From Patagioenas fasciata (taxonomy: Eukaryota > Chordata > Aves > Columbiformes > Columbidae): DNA of 64,000 bases. The DNA lies in contig NC_092521.1 in NCBI RefSeq assembly GCF_037038585.1, forward strand, positions 69,740,898-69,804,897, in the 5' to 3' direction. A program made the position numbers and the translations under genes. The notes beneath the pieces were generated by a model that saw only the letters and a program-made list of their open reading frames with translations, was not told the DNA's origin and searched no databases. This document shows positions 1 to 12,500 of this stretch, piece after piece (within the stretch, counting starts at the first letter, position 1; each line of letters starts with the position of its first letter).

Positions 1-1189
1 CATATCTATTCATATTAATTTTGATGACTCAGGAAAAGTGTTCTTAACATGCCTAATGGGATTTTTGGCCATCTTCCCAATAGCTACCTAAAAATTGCTG
101 GGGTGATTGCTCACTATTGATTTCAGCTATAGATTTAGTCATTGGTTTCAGGAAGCCAGGGGCTGTCAGATGGACCAGCACGATAGAATGCAAACAGGAG
201 TACAAGGAGAAAAAGATTGTTGTGAAGATTCCTGTTGAACATCCACTAATTTCCTTGGTTCCAATTAGTTTCCAATTGCACTGTGGATTTCTGGTAAGCA
301 GGGAGACAGCAATGCAGCAAACCACACTGGCATGCTGTAAATGGCACCTTGTTGCTTCAAATTGGCCAGAAGTGCCATTACAATCTCAGTCTTTGCTTAC
401 ATTTGATTTCATGGCACTGGGCACTCAAAGACAACCCTTACAATCAAGGGGCTCTCTAGGTACGGGTTTACTGACTGGGCGTGAGGAGATGTGCTTGAGA
501 GACTCACTGTGATAACTGCAAACCTAGTTATTAGGTAATGAAGCTCTGTTTTTGCTGAGGAGGTAGTGGCGGAGTACAGGCTGAGTTGCTTTCTGTAATG
601 TCTCAGTTGGGGTGGGGACAAAGACACATGTGAGATAGTATGCTTGAAATTGTCTGCTATTAAACTGCTCATCAGAGCTGGTCAAGGTTAGAAAATTTCT
701 TGAAAGCCTAGACTAAAGGTGTTGCCTGACACTGCTTCTCTGGAGTGTCCTTGCATGTTGCTAAGGAAACTGGAAAGGAGATGAAAGAAAGATACTTGTA
801 GTGGTTCGGATGAAAGAATCTCAGATGCATGAGGGAGACTAAATATTTTCTATTTAGAAACAGGGCCAAACAGTGTCTATGAACTACAGACTTTCTTACA
901 CAGGGGAGAAATGTAAAAAGGAACCACATGGTAGCATTGAAAGGAGTGCACTTTTGACAGCCTCTGCTGGATTCCTTTTTTTCTTGATCTTGGTAAAAGC
1001 AGATCAGCTGCTTTTGAACACATGCAGCATCCAGTTTCAGTCCACCATCTGAATTCTTTGATGACAAAGAGAGCCTGGCTCCACCTTTCTATTACCTTGC
1101 TTGTATCTTCTTGCACCATACACAAATCCTGTATAGGACCCCATATGAACGTAATTAAAATAATATTTCAGCACAGTCCATCATGGGAT

Positions 1190-1300
1190 TTCAACCTTAC
1201 AACCTCCCTGTGATTTATTATCCCCATTTTCAAGGGATAAATAGAGACAAAGAATGATTTAAGTGATTTAAGAGAAAGAGGAAAAGGTGGAGAGGATTCT
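1190..1300 (+). repeat. ancient MIR/L2-type SINE/LINE tail remnant
   Basis: The words CAACCTCCCTGTGA, TTATTATCCCCATTTT, AGAGACAAAGAATGA and TTAAGTGATTTAA occur in the order known for the shared MIR/L2 3' part (…CCCTGTGAGGTAGGTATTA…). It is strongly diverged, as expected of an amniote-age insertion in a bird genome. Confidence 0.55.
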
Positions 1301-4300
1301 GACTGGGACATGAATTAAATCTATGATGTCACTAGACTTTCAGTATCATGCACTGCACCTTTTTATTCCTAAGCAGTGTTTCCACTTGTATTAGTTCGCT
1401 ACATTCCCCTTTAACCTTCTTGATATGAGTTTTTAGCCTTCTTGTTACCGGTCATAGCTTAGCCCTCTGTGTTGTTTGCCTCTGGCTTCTACTTCTCTGA
1501 CTAGTAGCAGTCTGACCCAAAGCCTTTAGCCTACGAAATAGCTTGGGGTGAACAAGGGGATGCAGAGATACAGACTTTTTCGTTTGACTCACAAGGGAAT
1601 GCTCTGCTGAAGTCAGAGTTAGGAAGCCACAGAGGTCTTGGCTTCCTTTGCTTTGCTTTTCTTCCTGGAATTCATCCTTTCCTTGACGACATTTTATCAA
1701 ACCAAATTTTTGTTCTCACTGAATGCCAAGTCAAAGAAAACCAAGGTGTTTAGCCTTCTCATCAGCCTTTTGAGTTTCAAAGAGCTGGATCTTGGGCTCA
1801 ACAGAAAAGAAAAAAAAACAGTTGAAAAACTGTGAGATTGCCCATTAACAATCAAGACTGTTTCATTTCTTCCCTATTGCCACTCCATCTCCACAGTATC
1901 TTCTAGCTTCTGGATGAAAGAAATATAAAATTATTGTTACTCCTTTAAGCATGGAGGACCTGCAGTTTGCTATGTATATGGCATCTTCTAAGTGAGAATT
2001 CCTGAGAACAGCAACACACATATACTGAATTATGCTGATGTTTCCAGCCTCCCATCCAGTCTTACCTGATATTTGACTGTCTTTGAAACCAGCAGATAAA
2101 ATTATCACATCAACTGCAATTTTCCTGATAAGACAGCATTTCCATTATGAGGACACCTGAGTTTGGCAATTTCAATAAATTTCAGTATCTCTGGCTAATA
2201 CTTCACTGTCTTCTACCAAAGGGGTTTTGGTCAGAGTGAGTGATGAATGTGTGTAGACTAAAGAGGGATTTACATCCACTCTCCAATTAGTTTAAACCAT
2301 TGTCATCAACTAGAGACGTAATGAGGAGGAGAGGATCAGATTAATCAATACAGTGGGAACCTGCCCACATGCAGGAAACCATGCAGTTAAACCAGTTTAA
2401 GTATACTGTAACTCAGCTAAAATGCTTTCTTCCTCCTACTAAGTGATTTGGAAACAAATGCTGATGTATTTTTTTTCTTCTGACCTACTTCTTATTAAAT
2501 TGTATTAAACAAGATTAAGTATGCATATGCACTTACATCAGCAACAACATTTCACAGTCAAATGCTGGATGACAGAAAGAACTAGCTTATTTTCTCTCCA
2601 ATTCCATGCCATGAATCGGTGAATTAATTTACCAGTGGATGTGGAGAACAGCGTCATGAAGCCTGTTTTATAACCAGCCATCAGCTCTGTGCAGTGGAAT
2701 TCTTCTAATGAGCAAATCCATCAGACAAACAAACTGCTTTGAAATTTGAGCATTGTAGAAAGTATAACAAGAAGTCCCAATCCCAGTTCCTGAAGAACAG
2801 TACCTGCCAGTGTTGACTTATGTGATTTTGGGTTTTTTGGGACACTTCATGATCTATTATAAGAAGTTCCTTTATTCATGTGAATAATCCTTGTGATATT
2901 CAGTAAAATAACTTGCACAAATAAGAAGTACTTGCTTGAGTAAGGACTACAGAATTGGATCCCGTGGAGTGACTTCAGCAGGGGTTCCTAAAGAAGCCAT
3001 CCTTCTTAGTGAAAATAGTGATTAGTTGATTAGAAATACTGCAAAACTATGTGCTATTTGTAAATATTTACTGTCACTTAGTATATATCTACCTACAGTA
3101 TCATTATTTCAGTGGAGCCTGTAGCCAAACAACAGCTTATACCTTTCAGCTGACTGCCACAGAGGCCCTGCAGTGAATGGACAGCAGAAGTGAGTCATTT
3201 AGCAAAGGCAGAAAAGTCACCAGTGCAGCTGTGTGACGAAGAATGGGAAATTGGAATACGCCAGAATTGAATTTATTTTTTGAGCTGTCCAGCTGCTGAG
3301 TGCAAACTAAAATACCAAATATTCAGAGAAGACTATTGCAGAGTAATGCATTACCACCAGGGGAAAAAAAAACCCTCTCTGTAATAGTATTTATAGATAG
3401 AGTACTATGAAAAAAACCCTAGCTTTGAGCATTTGGTCAATCTGGCAACACTAAAAGAAGGCTCACTGTGGAAGGCAACTATTTTAAAAATGGATTTAGA
3501 TGAATTCATCCATGTGTGTTTATTAAACTTGAAGACCGCAAACTTGAAATGCAAAAAGCACCTTTTGTGTGTCAAAAATCAAGATGATCTGACATCCAAA
3601 GTGTTGGAATATGAAGCAACTTACAGGGCTTGGCCCACAGGAAAGAGCTTCAGAGAAAGTAATGAATGCAAAGGGGTCCTGAGGGGCAGATGGGACTCCA
3701 AGATGTTGTGATGGCTGACTTACCATGTCCTCACTGACTGAAATCAGTAAAAATGCTGCAAGATTTCTGGATGTGCTTTGCAGTTTAATTGTAGTCTTTA
3801 GACTCTGAAAGACCAAGCCGCAATAGTTCCAAATCTCAGACCCAGGGAATCACCAAAACTGGCAATCTGAGTACATTAAGCTGTGTACTTCCCATTAGTA
3901 CCATTCGTGTTTCTGTGCCTTCATTGACAAACATATTCCTGACTCCCAAAAGTCAGCTGCTGCTGGTACAGACAGAGCTGCAAGCAGCATTCTGTATTTC
4001 ATAACTCTGAGCTTCATAGCCGTTATTGCTCCTTATGGCAATTTTAAAGATGTGCTTTATTTAAATAAGCTTTTCTTCATCAAAATAACTGTAACAGATG
4101 TTTTATGTTCTATTTGTTTTGCTATGTGGTAGCGCTGCAGAGAGAGATTAAGTTAACTCCCCAAGTAGCATATTTCTAGGGTGAAGCTAAACAAGAAGAA
4201 ATTGAAGCATATGTCCCTAGGAAAGTCAAGCATGTATTCAAGGGACAGATAGATTTGCACTGCTGCCCTCACTGATTCTTTACATGGTGTCTTTGTTTGC

Positions 4301-5314
4301 AATGAAAATTATGCATCACATTCCCAAGGCCTCTATTTGTTATCAGATTGGTGATTACAGAGTTTGATTAATACTAAAGCTGTGGATACCTTGTCTTTGT
4401 TCTCCTGAACTGTTCTCCTGAACCATATTTCCCTATATTTCTCTAATACTCATATTTTTAATATATCAACAATCTTTGTCTACTGTACAGATTAATATAT
4501 ATCACAATTGAAAGTGTTATTGGAGAAGGGTATTGGGTCATGTGGTTAGAATTAAATTATTATTCATTAAAGAACAATAATAATTTATTTTACAAAATTA
4601 ATTATTTTTTTTTTAAATCTTGTTAGTAATTCTTTGAAGTTGGGTCCTGGAAATTTCATGACACTACATACACTTTGATAAGCAAGGCAGCCCCACCCAT
4701 GTTTCTTCAGAAAAGAATAATAAATCATAAAATGCTTATATATTTTAAAGCTTTTTGTATACTGAGCAAATGAGCCCAACAGTGTACAAATTCAGTAGTG
4801 AAGTATCTGTCAAGATTTTTTCCTTGCTTGTCATCATTAGCAGAATGATAGATCCACCCACGAGTCACTAGCACCATGGCAAACCATGTTATGCCAGGAT
4901 GACAACTTTTCTCATTTAAATGAAAAAAGAAGTCAAGAAAATGTCACTGTTCCCAGATTGAAGTCTTCTGACGAAACAAAGCTAATGACACAACAACAGT
5001 CTTTCTCAACAGATGCCTTTTACTGTAACTTTGATTTGAGAAACATGCTTTGAACACAGGATATTCTCCAAGGCATTAATTGTGAATAGGGATCTTGGGA
5101 CTGATTCTGTTCCCTGCTTTCCACGTCTGGATATGTGGAGTTATTTTGATTGTGTCTCCATTTGAGAACCGAACCATTTTGAACTGAACTAATGGGGAAG
5201 AATCTCAGTGTGACATTGAGAACTTGTGCATTATAATAACGTAGGATTTCTTCTGTAGGATTTCTTCTCTATATACAGCACATTTTTTGTGTGGAGTACC
5301 TTGTGTCCCAGAGT

Positions 5315-5395
5315 AAAACAAAACAAAACCAAACCAAAACCAAAACCACATACACAAAGACATACAAAAACAACAAACAAATCAAAACCCCACAA
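5315..5395. repeat. A-rich low-complexity tract (AAAAC/AAACC-like)
   Basis: Runs of AAAACAAAACAAAACCAAACC type. The 72-codon ORF starting at 5291 is an artefact of this tract. Confidence 0.8.
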
Positions 5396-6470
5396 CCTTT
5401 AATGCTATTTGAACAGTTTTTAGTAGAGCCAAACACTGCTTGGTTTAAATTATTTCAGCCTGGAGTAAGTTCTAACAGAGGGCTTGGCTTTATCAAGCTG
5501 CTGAGATAGTGAAGTTAAAGGTGCTTGGTATCTCACACAGTTAAAGACATCAGAAGATAGACGGACATCAGAAGACTGATGATGTCAGAAGATAGGAGAC
5601 AGAAGATAAACTGAATTATACCAGGAAGGATTTGCTACATATATTGGGCTATTATCCTGTACAAAAAAAACTGATTTTAAAAAAACCAAAACCAGCAGAG
5701 ATCAAGCAAAGCTGAGTTGATACCTCAGGCAGACAAGGTATGAGCTCACAGCCAGGGATGTGGTCAGAGCTGGTTGACACCTCCGTTCCTGCACCTTTAG
5801 GCTGAACTGTCGCTCTGCGCAGAGCTGAGCCTGAGCTCCCTGCGAGGAGCACTATGTCACTGGCCTGCTGCGGTCCTCTCAGCCTGCAGCAGGGTTGTTC
5901 CCAGAGCTCACAGCGCTCCTTTTTGCAGAAGAGAAGAAAAAGTGCAAAGAGATTAGTGCAGTTTGTGTGAGGTTGTTGTGGAAGTCTGTGATAGAGACGT
6001 GCCAGGTTTTGTCCCACCTTTCTGATTATCTGACTCTCTCCCAGTCCTGACCAGGAATGTTCATCATTTATTGTAAAGGAAATAAGCAGCATTAGCTGTA
6101 CCTGCTCAGCCAACCTTACCAGCTGTTGTGGTTGCTTTTTGAAATCAACATAAAGCATTTTCAGATCCCTGCAGTGTGCTTCCATGGTTTCTTAGCTGTG
6201 CTAAGAGGATCCCCATGGTGTGCTCTGTTGTTTCTTTGCTATGCTATGAAACCCTGACAAGCCATATCTCTTTTCTGCAGTGCCATCCTGCTGAAAAATC
6301 CTAAATGTGTATGGAAATGCTAAAAGCTACAGTAAGTTGTTAATACTTTAGAGAAGTAGCTTACTTCCAATTGAATTGTGCCATTAAAACATTGCATGTT
6401 GTTTACCACAACTTTAAAATGTCTATTCTTCATTCTTCTCTTATGTCCTGTCTCCTGCTGAATTGGGAAG

Positions 6471-6587
6471 GTGGACAAGATGGCCAGTCTCTACAACATA
6501 CATTTTCGCACAGGTTGCTTCTGTAACACAGGAGCCTGCCAGATGCATTTGGGTATAAGCAATGAGGACATCCAAAGGAACCTGCAG
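6471..6587 (+). CDS. MOCOS: MOCOS exon with catalytic cysteine (first exon in window)
   Basis: 39 codons, phase 0 at both ends, beginning VDKMASLYNIH and ending EDIQRNLQ. It encodes the C-terminal subdomain of the class V aminotransferase fold with the RxGxxC pattern (R-T-G-C-F-C); the second cysteine, TGT at 6522-6524, is by family analogy the one that forms the persulfide. The donor is CAG|GTTTGT. The acceptor AAG at 6468-6470 is preceded by a weak stretch (GAATTGGG), with the pyrimidine-rich part further upstream at about 6421-6460. The start is fixed by homology with other MOCOS proteins (VDKMASL...), and there is no competing AG between about 6421 and 6469. Confidence 0.95.
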
Positions 6588-9500
6588 GTTTGTTTCTGAA
6601 TGAGATTGCATTATTTATTGCCCATGGAAAATACCTAGATTCAATAACCCAGGAGACATCATCTGGTTATCAGTTATGAATTCCCTAAGGATGGGAGGTT
6701 TGGAAAGGAGAAGAAAATCTGTCTATGTATAAAAAAAAAAAAACAACATAGTTAGTTGAAAGCTGATGTAGGTGTAACGTGTCCTGTGGTTTTGAGTCGC
6801 TGCAACTTTAACAATGAAAATAAATTTGATTTGCTTTCTCTGACCTGTCAGCTTAATTGCCATGTTCAAGTACTAAACAAACTGATATTCGACTCATTGA
6901 AATGGGATGTTGAAACAAAATCATTTGGTAAAACCAAAGCAGCATGTGTTGCTCATTTTTATTTCCTTGGGAAATATAGAATTATGGCTTCTTATTCAGA
7001 TTTGGAATTATATGAAATCCAGACTTCTTGCAGAACAGAAGTTCCTGGACAATTCATCTCATGTTGTTCATTAAGTATCCTTAATTGTACTTAATAATGT
7101 CCAAGTATTATAGACCTGTTGCTGTTGGATTTTTCAATTTGAAAGGCATATGCAAATTAGACAAGAAATAATAAATTAGAATACACAGTGAAGTAAGCTT
7201 TGATAACATCTATCAAGATTACTGATGTGTTAGATTGTTAGACCATGAATGTAAAGGCTGTTTTCTAGATGACTAATATTTTCCATAAAGTGTCATTAAA
7301 AGATGTGTAGCAGGATTTATTACAATGTCTGCATATTTGTCAGGGTTTGAAATTACGGTAAATTAATACAGAACAACCCACAATTTTGTTAATGGTATTC
7401 TTCAAAAGATAAAAAAATTATAATGGCTGTACTGTTATTATAGCTCCCTTATAATTTCACAGAGATATTTAGATAACTTCTGCAAACACATTTATATGCA
7501 AGATTGATAGCACAAGTTCTTAAAGGGGGAGAGCTCTTTTAGTACCTTCCATGGCAAAATGGTGGTTTGATTTACCATAGAAAGCTCCATGACCATGGTC
7601 TCTTCATGCATGGTCTAAGAGCAGCTGAGCGATGCTTGAATTTTCAAGGAGGAGCAGGTTCTATAAGGGATTCTGAGAAAGGAAAAAAAGGTCTACCCTT
7701 CTGCTGAAGTGCAAAATGCCAAATGACCAGCCGCAATGCTCTTGGATCTCTTAATATAAGGAAGATTTTGCTAAGGAATGGGTGGCCTTTTATGGGTTTG
7801 TATCATGTTAGTAAAGCTGAACATTTAAATGGGGATAGGCCAAACCCAAACTTATAAAGAGACAATCTGCCAAAAGTCGTATAATGAGGTGGTACAGTCA
7901 AGCCATCATTGTTTTGGGACATTCTCATCAGTCCTTTGAGAAGGATCTGGATGAGTTATTAACAACATTACTGTGTAAGGGAAGGCATCTTTTATCAGAG
8001 CATTTGCACATATATTTCAGTTTTGCCTTTTCCCAAAGTGCTGACTGTATTCTTCCTTTTCTGATGAAGATTTCCATTTATAAAATGCCTGTGAAGGAGG
8101 ATTTTTTGTCCTCAAGGATCCTTGGAGAGGTGTGGTTAGTTTTCCTAGGATGTTAGGTAGGAACTCATTTACTTATTTGCGCAGCAGGAATCTCGCCTCA
8201 GTCAATCAGTCAATACTTGGCAGAAGGTTTACATGTATACTAACAGATGCAACCTAATTTTGCAAATGTTATTTCTGCTCTATTGTCAAGGATAAAAACT
8301 ACATCACACTGCATTTAAATATTTACTACTGTATTGCATGTTTTGACATAGAAGGTTTGGGTTTTTTTATTTCTCCTTGCTTAAATGGCATCTGTGTTCA
8401 TTGAACTGTGACATTTCTTACTTAAAAAGACCTCGTGTAAATAATCTATTCACATTTCCATTTTTATGCAACAGAAATGTGTAAATAAATGAAGTTCTGA
8501 GGGGAAGAAAAAACAACAGTTGCTGCATTTACAGGAATAAGGAGGCTGACTTAGGACTGAATTTTGTGTCCATTGGTGAGGTGATGTTAGTTGAATGAAC
8601 CAACGGGTCTCTAGCTTATCTCACTGGAGGTTGGTGGCAGCATTCACTGACCCACTTACTGAAGTAGAAACTTCTGCTCTAAGGGAGAATTTTCCAAACA
8701 GTGCTGTATCAAAGACATATCAAATGGAGTGATATCTACGTGGAGGTCACTATTAGGGTATTTGAAGCATTTTTCAACAAAGATTTTTCAAGAGTGGCGA
8801 CCTGTGTTCTTTGAAGGAGGAAATGTTGTGAGGAAGGCTAGTTCCTTCCATCCTGACAGCATTGTGTTGACTGGATCAGCAAAACAGATTTACTGCATTT
8901 GCCTATGATGAGGGAAATGACTTTGCATGTTGGAGCTCTGGATTCAAGTTTGTGCTTTGCTATTGATAATATCCCATGCCAGGTCTCAGCTGTATAGTTT
9001 ATCCATTGGACTATTTAACAAAAGCCATGAGTAAGCCACTGATAGTATAAAATGAAAGTGTTCTGACAGCAAATATCAAGAAAACTGCCTGAGAAAAATC
9101 AGAAGTCTCATGGTTTGTTCACTTATCTGAATGTGATATACCAGTTTAGATCCCAGTGAACTGTGCAGATGAGACTGGAGTATACCTGGAGACTGCCCTA
9201 GCTAACAGGCCATCCTGGGACATATAAACTTTTTCTGATTCTTGGCATGTTTTTGAGAAGTCTCTCTTGCCTTAGGTTAGAATAGGACAAGCATCTCAAA
9301 ATGATCTTCTTCCCAGCTTAAGTAATAAGAAAATGGGGATTTTTTTCTACATTTTCTCTTGCTATTTATGAGTTAACTTTGTATTTTTCAAAACAGTTTT
9401 TCAGTTTAGAATTAAGAGACCCATTAATAACTGTGTAAAATTAGAGGGAAATATAGCAAAGTTTGTCATAATCTCTGTTTTTCTTCCTATTTCAAACTAG

Positions 9501-12500
9501 GCTGGCCATGTCTGTGGAGATGATATAGACCTAGTTGATGGACGTCCCACTGGTTCTGTGAGAATATCCTTTGGCTACATGTCCTCTTTTGAAGACGCAC
9601 AGACTTTTCTGAAATTCATCATAGCCACCAGACTCTCCAAGTCGGACACTGAGATTCTTTTCCAGTCCTCTGTTACAAAGCTGATAACAGAGTCTGCCCC
9701 AGATGACCACCCTTCCTTTGACAGTGGGGATAAATTGTCTCCAATACCACACATCGTGGACAGAGAACTCAGGAATAATTTGTCTGCGACAAAGATGACT
9801 GGCAGCTGGCAGCCACCAGAGGCTGAGGCAGAAAGCATAAGGGCAGCTGTTTCTGAGACTGTGGTACCAACATGTAGAAAAGGTGGCAAGCCCATCACTG
9901 TCACCAACATCTACCTCTACCCAATCAAATCCTGCTCTGCATTTGAGGTATAAGCTTTGAATCATTCTTAAGTATTCATCTCAACCTTGTGTTTTTCCTT
10001 ACCCCTCATGGACACGTCAACCAGGAAGAGAAAGTGCATGAGAAATTAGGAATATGTGGGTACCTATTTTTCCTTTTCTCCAGTTTTTAAGATTCAGTCC
10101 TGCATGCTAAGGTACTTTGAAGGATATTCAATTAGACTGAAGTTGCAGGATGCAAATGTGTCTTCTGCTCTCCCCTCCCCCTCAACAGGCAAATCTGCAC
10201 ATAACATATAGTCTCAAAGAAAATAGTTGGATTTGCAAAACTTGACTAAAATATAATCAAGTAATTAGTATGCTTTTATGGACTGATGTGATGGACTTGT
10301 GGGCATTGATGGGTAGGAAGCAATTGAGAAATAACTTGATTAACATGTTATAATTGAGAGGAGGCTGATTTACATTACAAAGAAATGTTATCATTAAAAT
10401 TACATTTGCAACAGAAATATGACATTTAAGTGTTACTGCAGTATTTGAAAGTTCACTCTTTGAAGACTTTAATTGCTTTTTTACCAAATTAATAATATCG
10501 TCACCTTAGCTGTGGCTTTTTTTTTTTAATAATGCATGATGAAATAGGTGTGTGACCCACACATGACCTAGAATGTGACTGTGCTCAGTACCATACTGGC
10601 AAGTGATTTAATGACTGTCAATAACAGTATAACTTTCCCTATGAAAACTTGCTGGTGTAGGTCACGGTCTCATATCTGACGAAAATTGGGGTCAAATCCA
10701 GCGACAAATCACCTGCATTTAAAATATGGCTTCTCAGCTGATTTGATTGTGATTTTTTTTTTTTTTACTTAATGCAAAAAGAGGCTGATGAATTAAATCA
10801 AAGACTGTTAAATGATCAATGAAACATCTCTATTTTAAAATTTGGTTTGGTTTATGATGTCCTCAATTCAGAGGCACAATATTGAGTATTGAATGAGACC
10901 TGAAGAAACAATTTCTACCTCTTATTAACCTCCCACTAAATCAAACTGTTTAGAAAATCAAAGTAATCCCACATCTCATGTGAAAATGTTTTAACCTTTG
11001 TTTAAGTGTTGCACTTATTATAGCTGTATTACAGAAACCCACTACAGAAGCTGCTGAAATATATTGTGGCAGTGTTCAGGCCCCTTTGAGGTAAAATTCT
11101 ATTTTTAACGTGCAGGCTGGTGTTGTGAGAAACACACCACAACATTCCGTGCTAGGATTGCTTTGAAGTGATTGTGCCCAGGAGCAGGTAAGACATACCT
11201 CAGCATGAAAGACAGCTTATGTTTCCCCACAAGCTGAACCAGGTTTCTTCTCTTCAAGCTCTGTGAGGGGAAACGACTCCAGGTGATAAATTCATATGAA
11301 CCTGGGACTCCCTGGCAGATGGACCTGCAATTTGATATGGAGATGGAAAATCCCTGTTCTCCATGCATGCTTCTTGCAGTAGGCACTTGTTAATGGGTCT
11401 AGCATGAAAGCAGGGTTCACCTTACCTCAACTTACCCCTCCAAAGGTAGATACTATTCTGTAAGCAGGGAGAGAAGGATGCCTTCTAATTCATCTTATCA
11501 CTAAATAGGCATCTACAGTAGAAAGAGGGATTATTGGTGAATATTTCTGTCTCTTTCCATTGACTACAAGGCAACTTGGATTGCACAGCTAACACTAGCT
11601 GGTCTGAATACTTTAAAAATACAGATATTAAAATTGTAACGATATTATGAGGTTTAGTTTTGCATGCCTAGAATAATTTTTGAAGTCTAGTGTATTCTGG
11701 TTTGATATTTTTTTATAACAAAGCATCAACCACAGTAGAACCCAGTAAGCTAAGTACAGTCAGAGCCTGTATTGCTGAAGAGTAATATATAATTAAATAT
11801 ATACTGGTTTTAGTATATGGTAATGCAAGGGACTGGAAGTTCTCTACCAATAGCATTTAATTCTTTTCTCAAAGAGCATTTTTTGTGCAGTTTCACTTAG
11901 TTCATAGAAGATACATGAGTACATGTGAAAGAACAGTAGAAGCTGACCTAATCAATATGATGAAAAAGTGCTTTCAATGCACAAAGAGAGCCAGCCAGAA
12001 GATGTAGCCAAAAGATTGATTGATTTTCATTATTTTCAATATTGAAGTAAATCCCCAAAGAAAATGTGTTTGCTTTCATGGTCTTCTTCCTGTCCACCAG
12101 GCATTCTTCAGGTTTTTGTTCCCAAAGGTCTAAGTGACACTTCTAGACCTGTTGTATATCTATAACCAGCCTGTGAAAGATCCATCAATCTGATTGTCTG
12201 CCTGTAGAAGAGGTGCAAACAGCGACTTACAGCCCCCCATTTGCAATGAGCTTTAAAAATCAGTTTATCCCATTCTAAATCAAGCAGTGAGTTGATCTCT
12301 TCCCAATGGCTAAGAGCAGTAGAGAAAGCCAGTGCTGCCAGAACCCATATCATCACTAACTGCAGAGTGCGTCACCCTCCACAAGTCTGTGTGTGTCACT
12401 ACTACAACTTCGGCCTGTATCACACTTCATTACATTATCTTCTTTAGGAAACTCATAAAGTTCCAAAGTAATATTCATATAGCTTGTAGTTTCCTTGATC

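Larger units (their letters stand above)
1..6470 (+). other. MOCOS intron, 3' part
   Basis: The exon at 6471 begins in phase 0 and continues an upstream MOCOS exon, but I find no reading resembling the expected preceding segment of the NifS domain, so this is intron. It holds an ancient MIR/L2-like remnant near 1.2 kb, an A-rich low-complexity tract at 5315-5395, a degenerate short tandem repeat at 5546-5610 and a 177-codon minus-strand ORF at 5652-6185 that I do not recognise. Confidence 0.7.

Noticed and set aside
117..512. 131-codon + strand ORF as a possible preceding MOCOS exon
   Set aside because: Its translation has no similarity to the NifS-domain segment expected before VDKMASL, and its internal GTAAGC is not paired with matching exon content.
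9531..9965. Minus-strand ORFs opposite the large MOCOS exon (144 and 111 codons)
   Set aside because: Shadows of a well-supported + strand coding exon.
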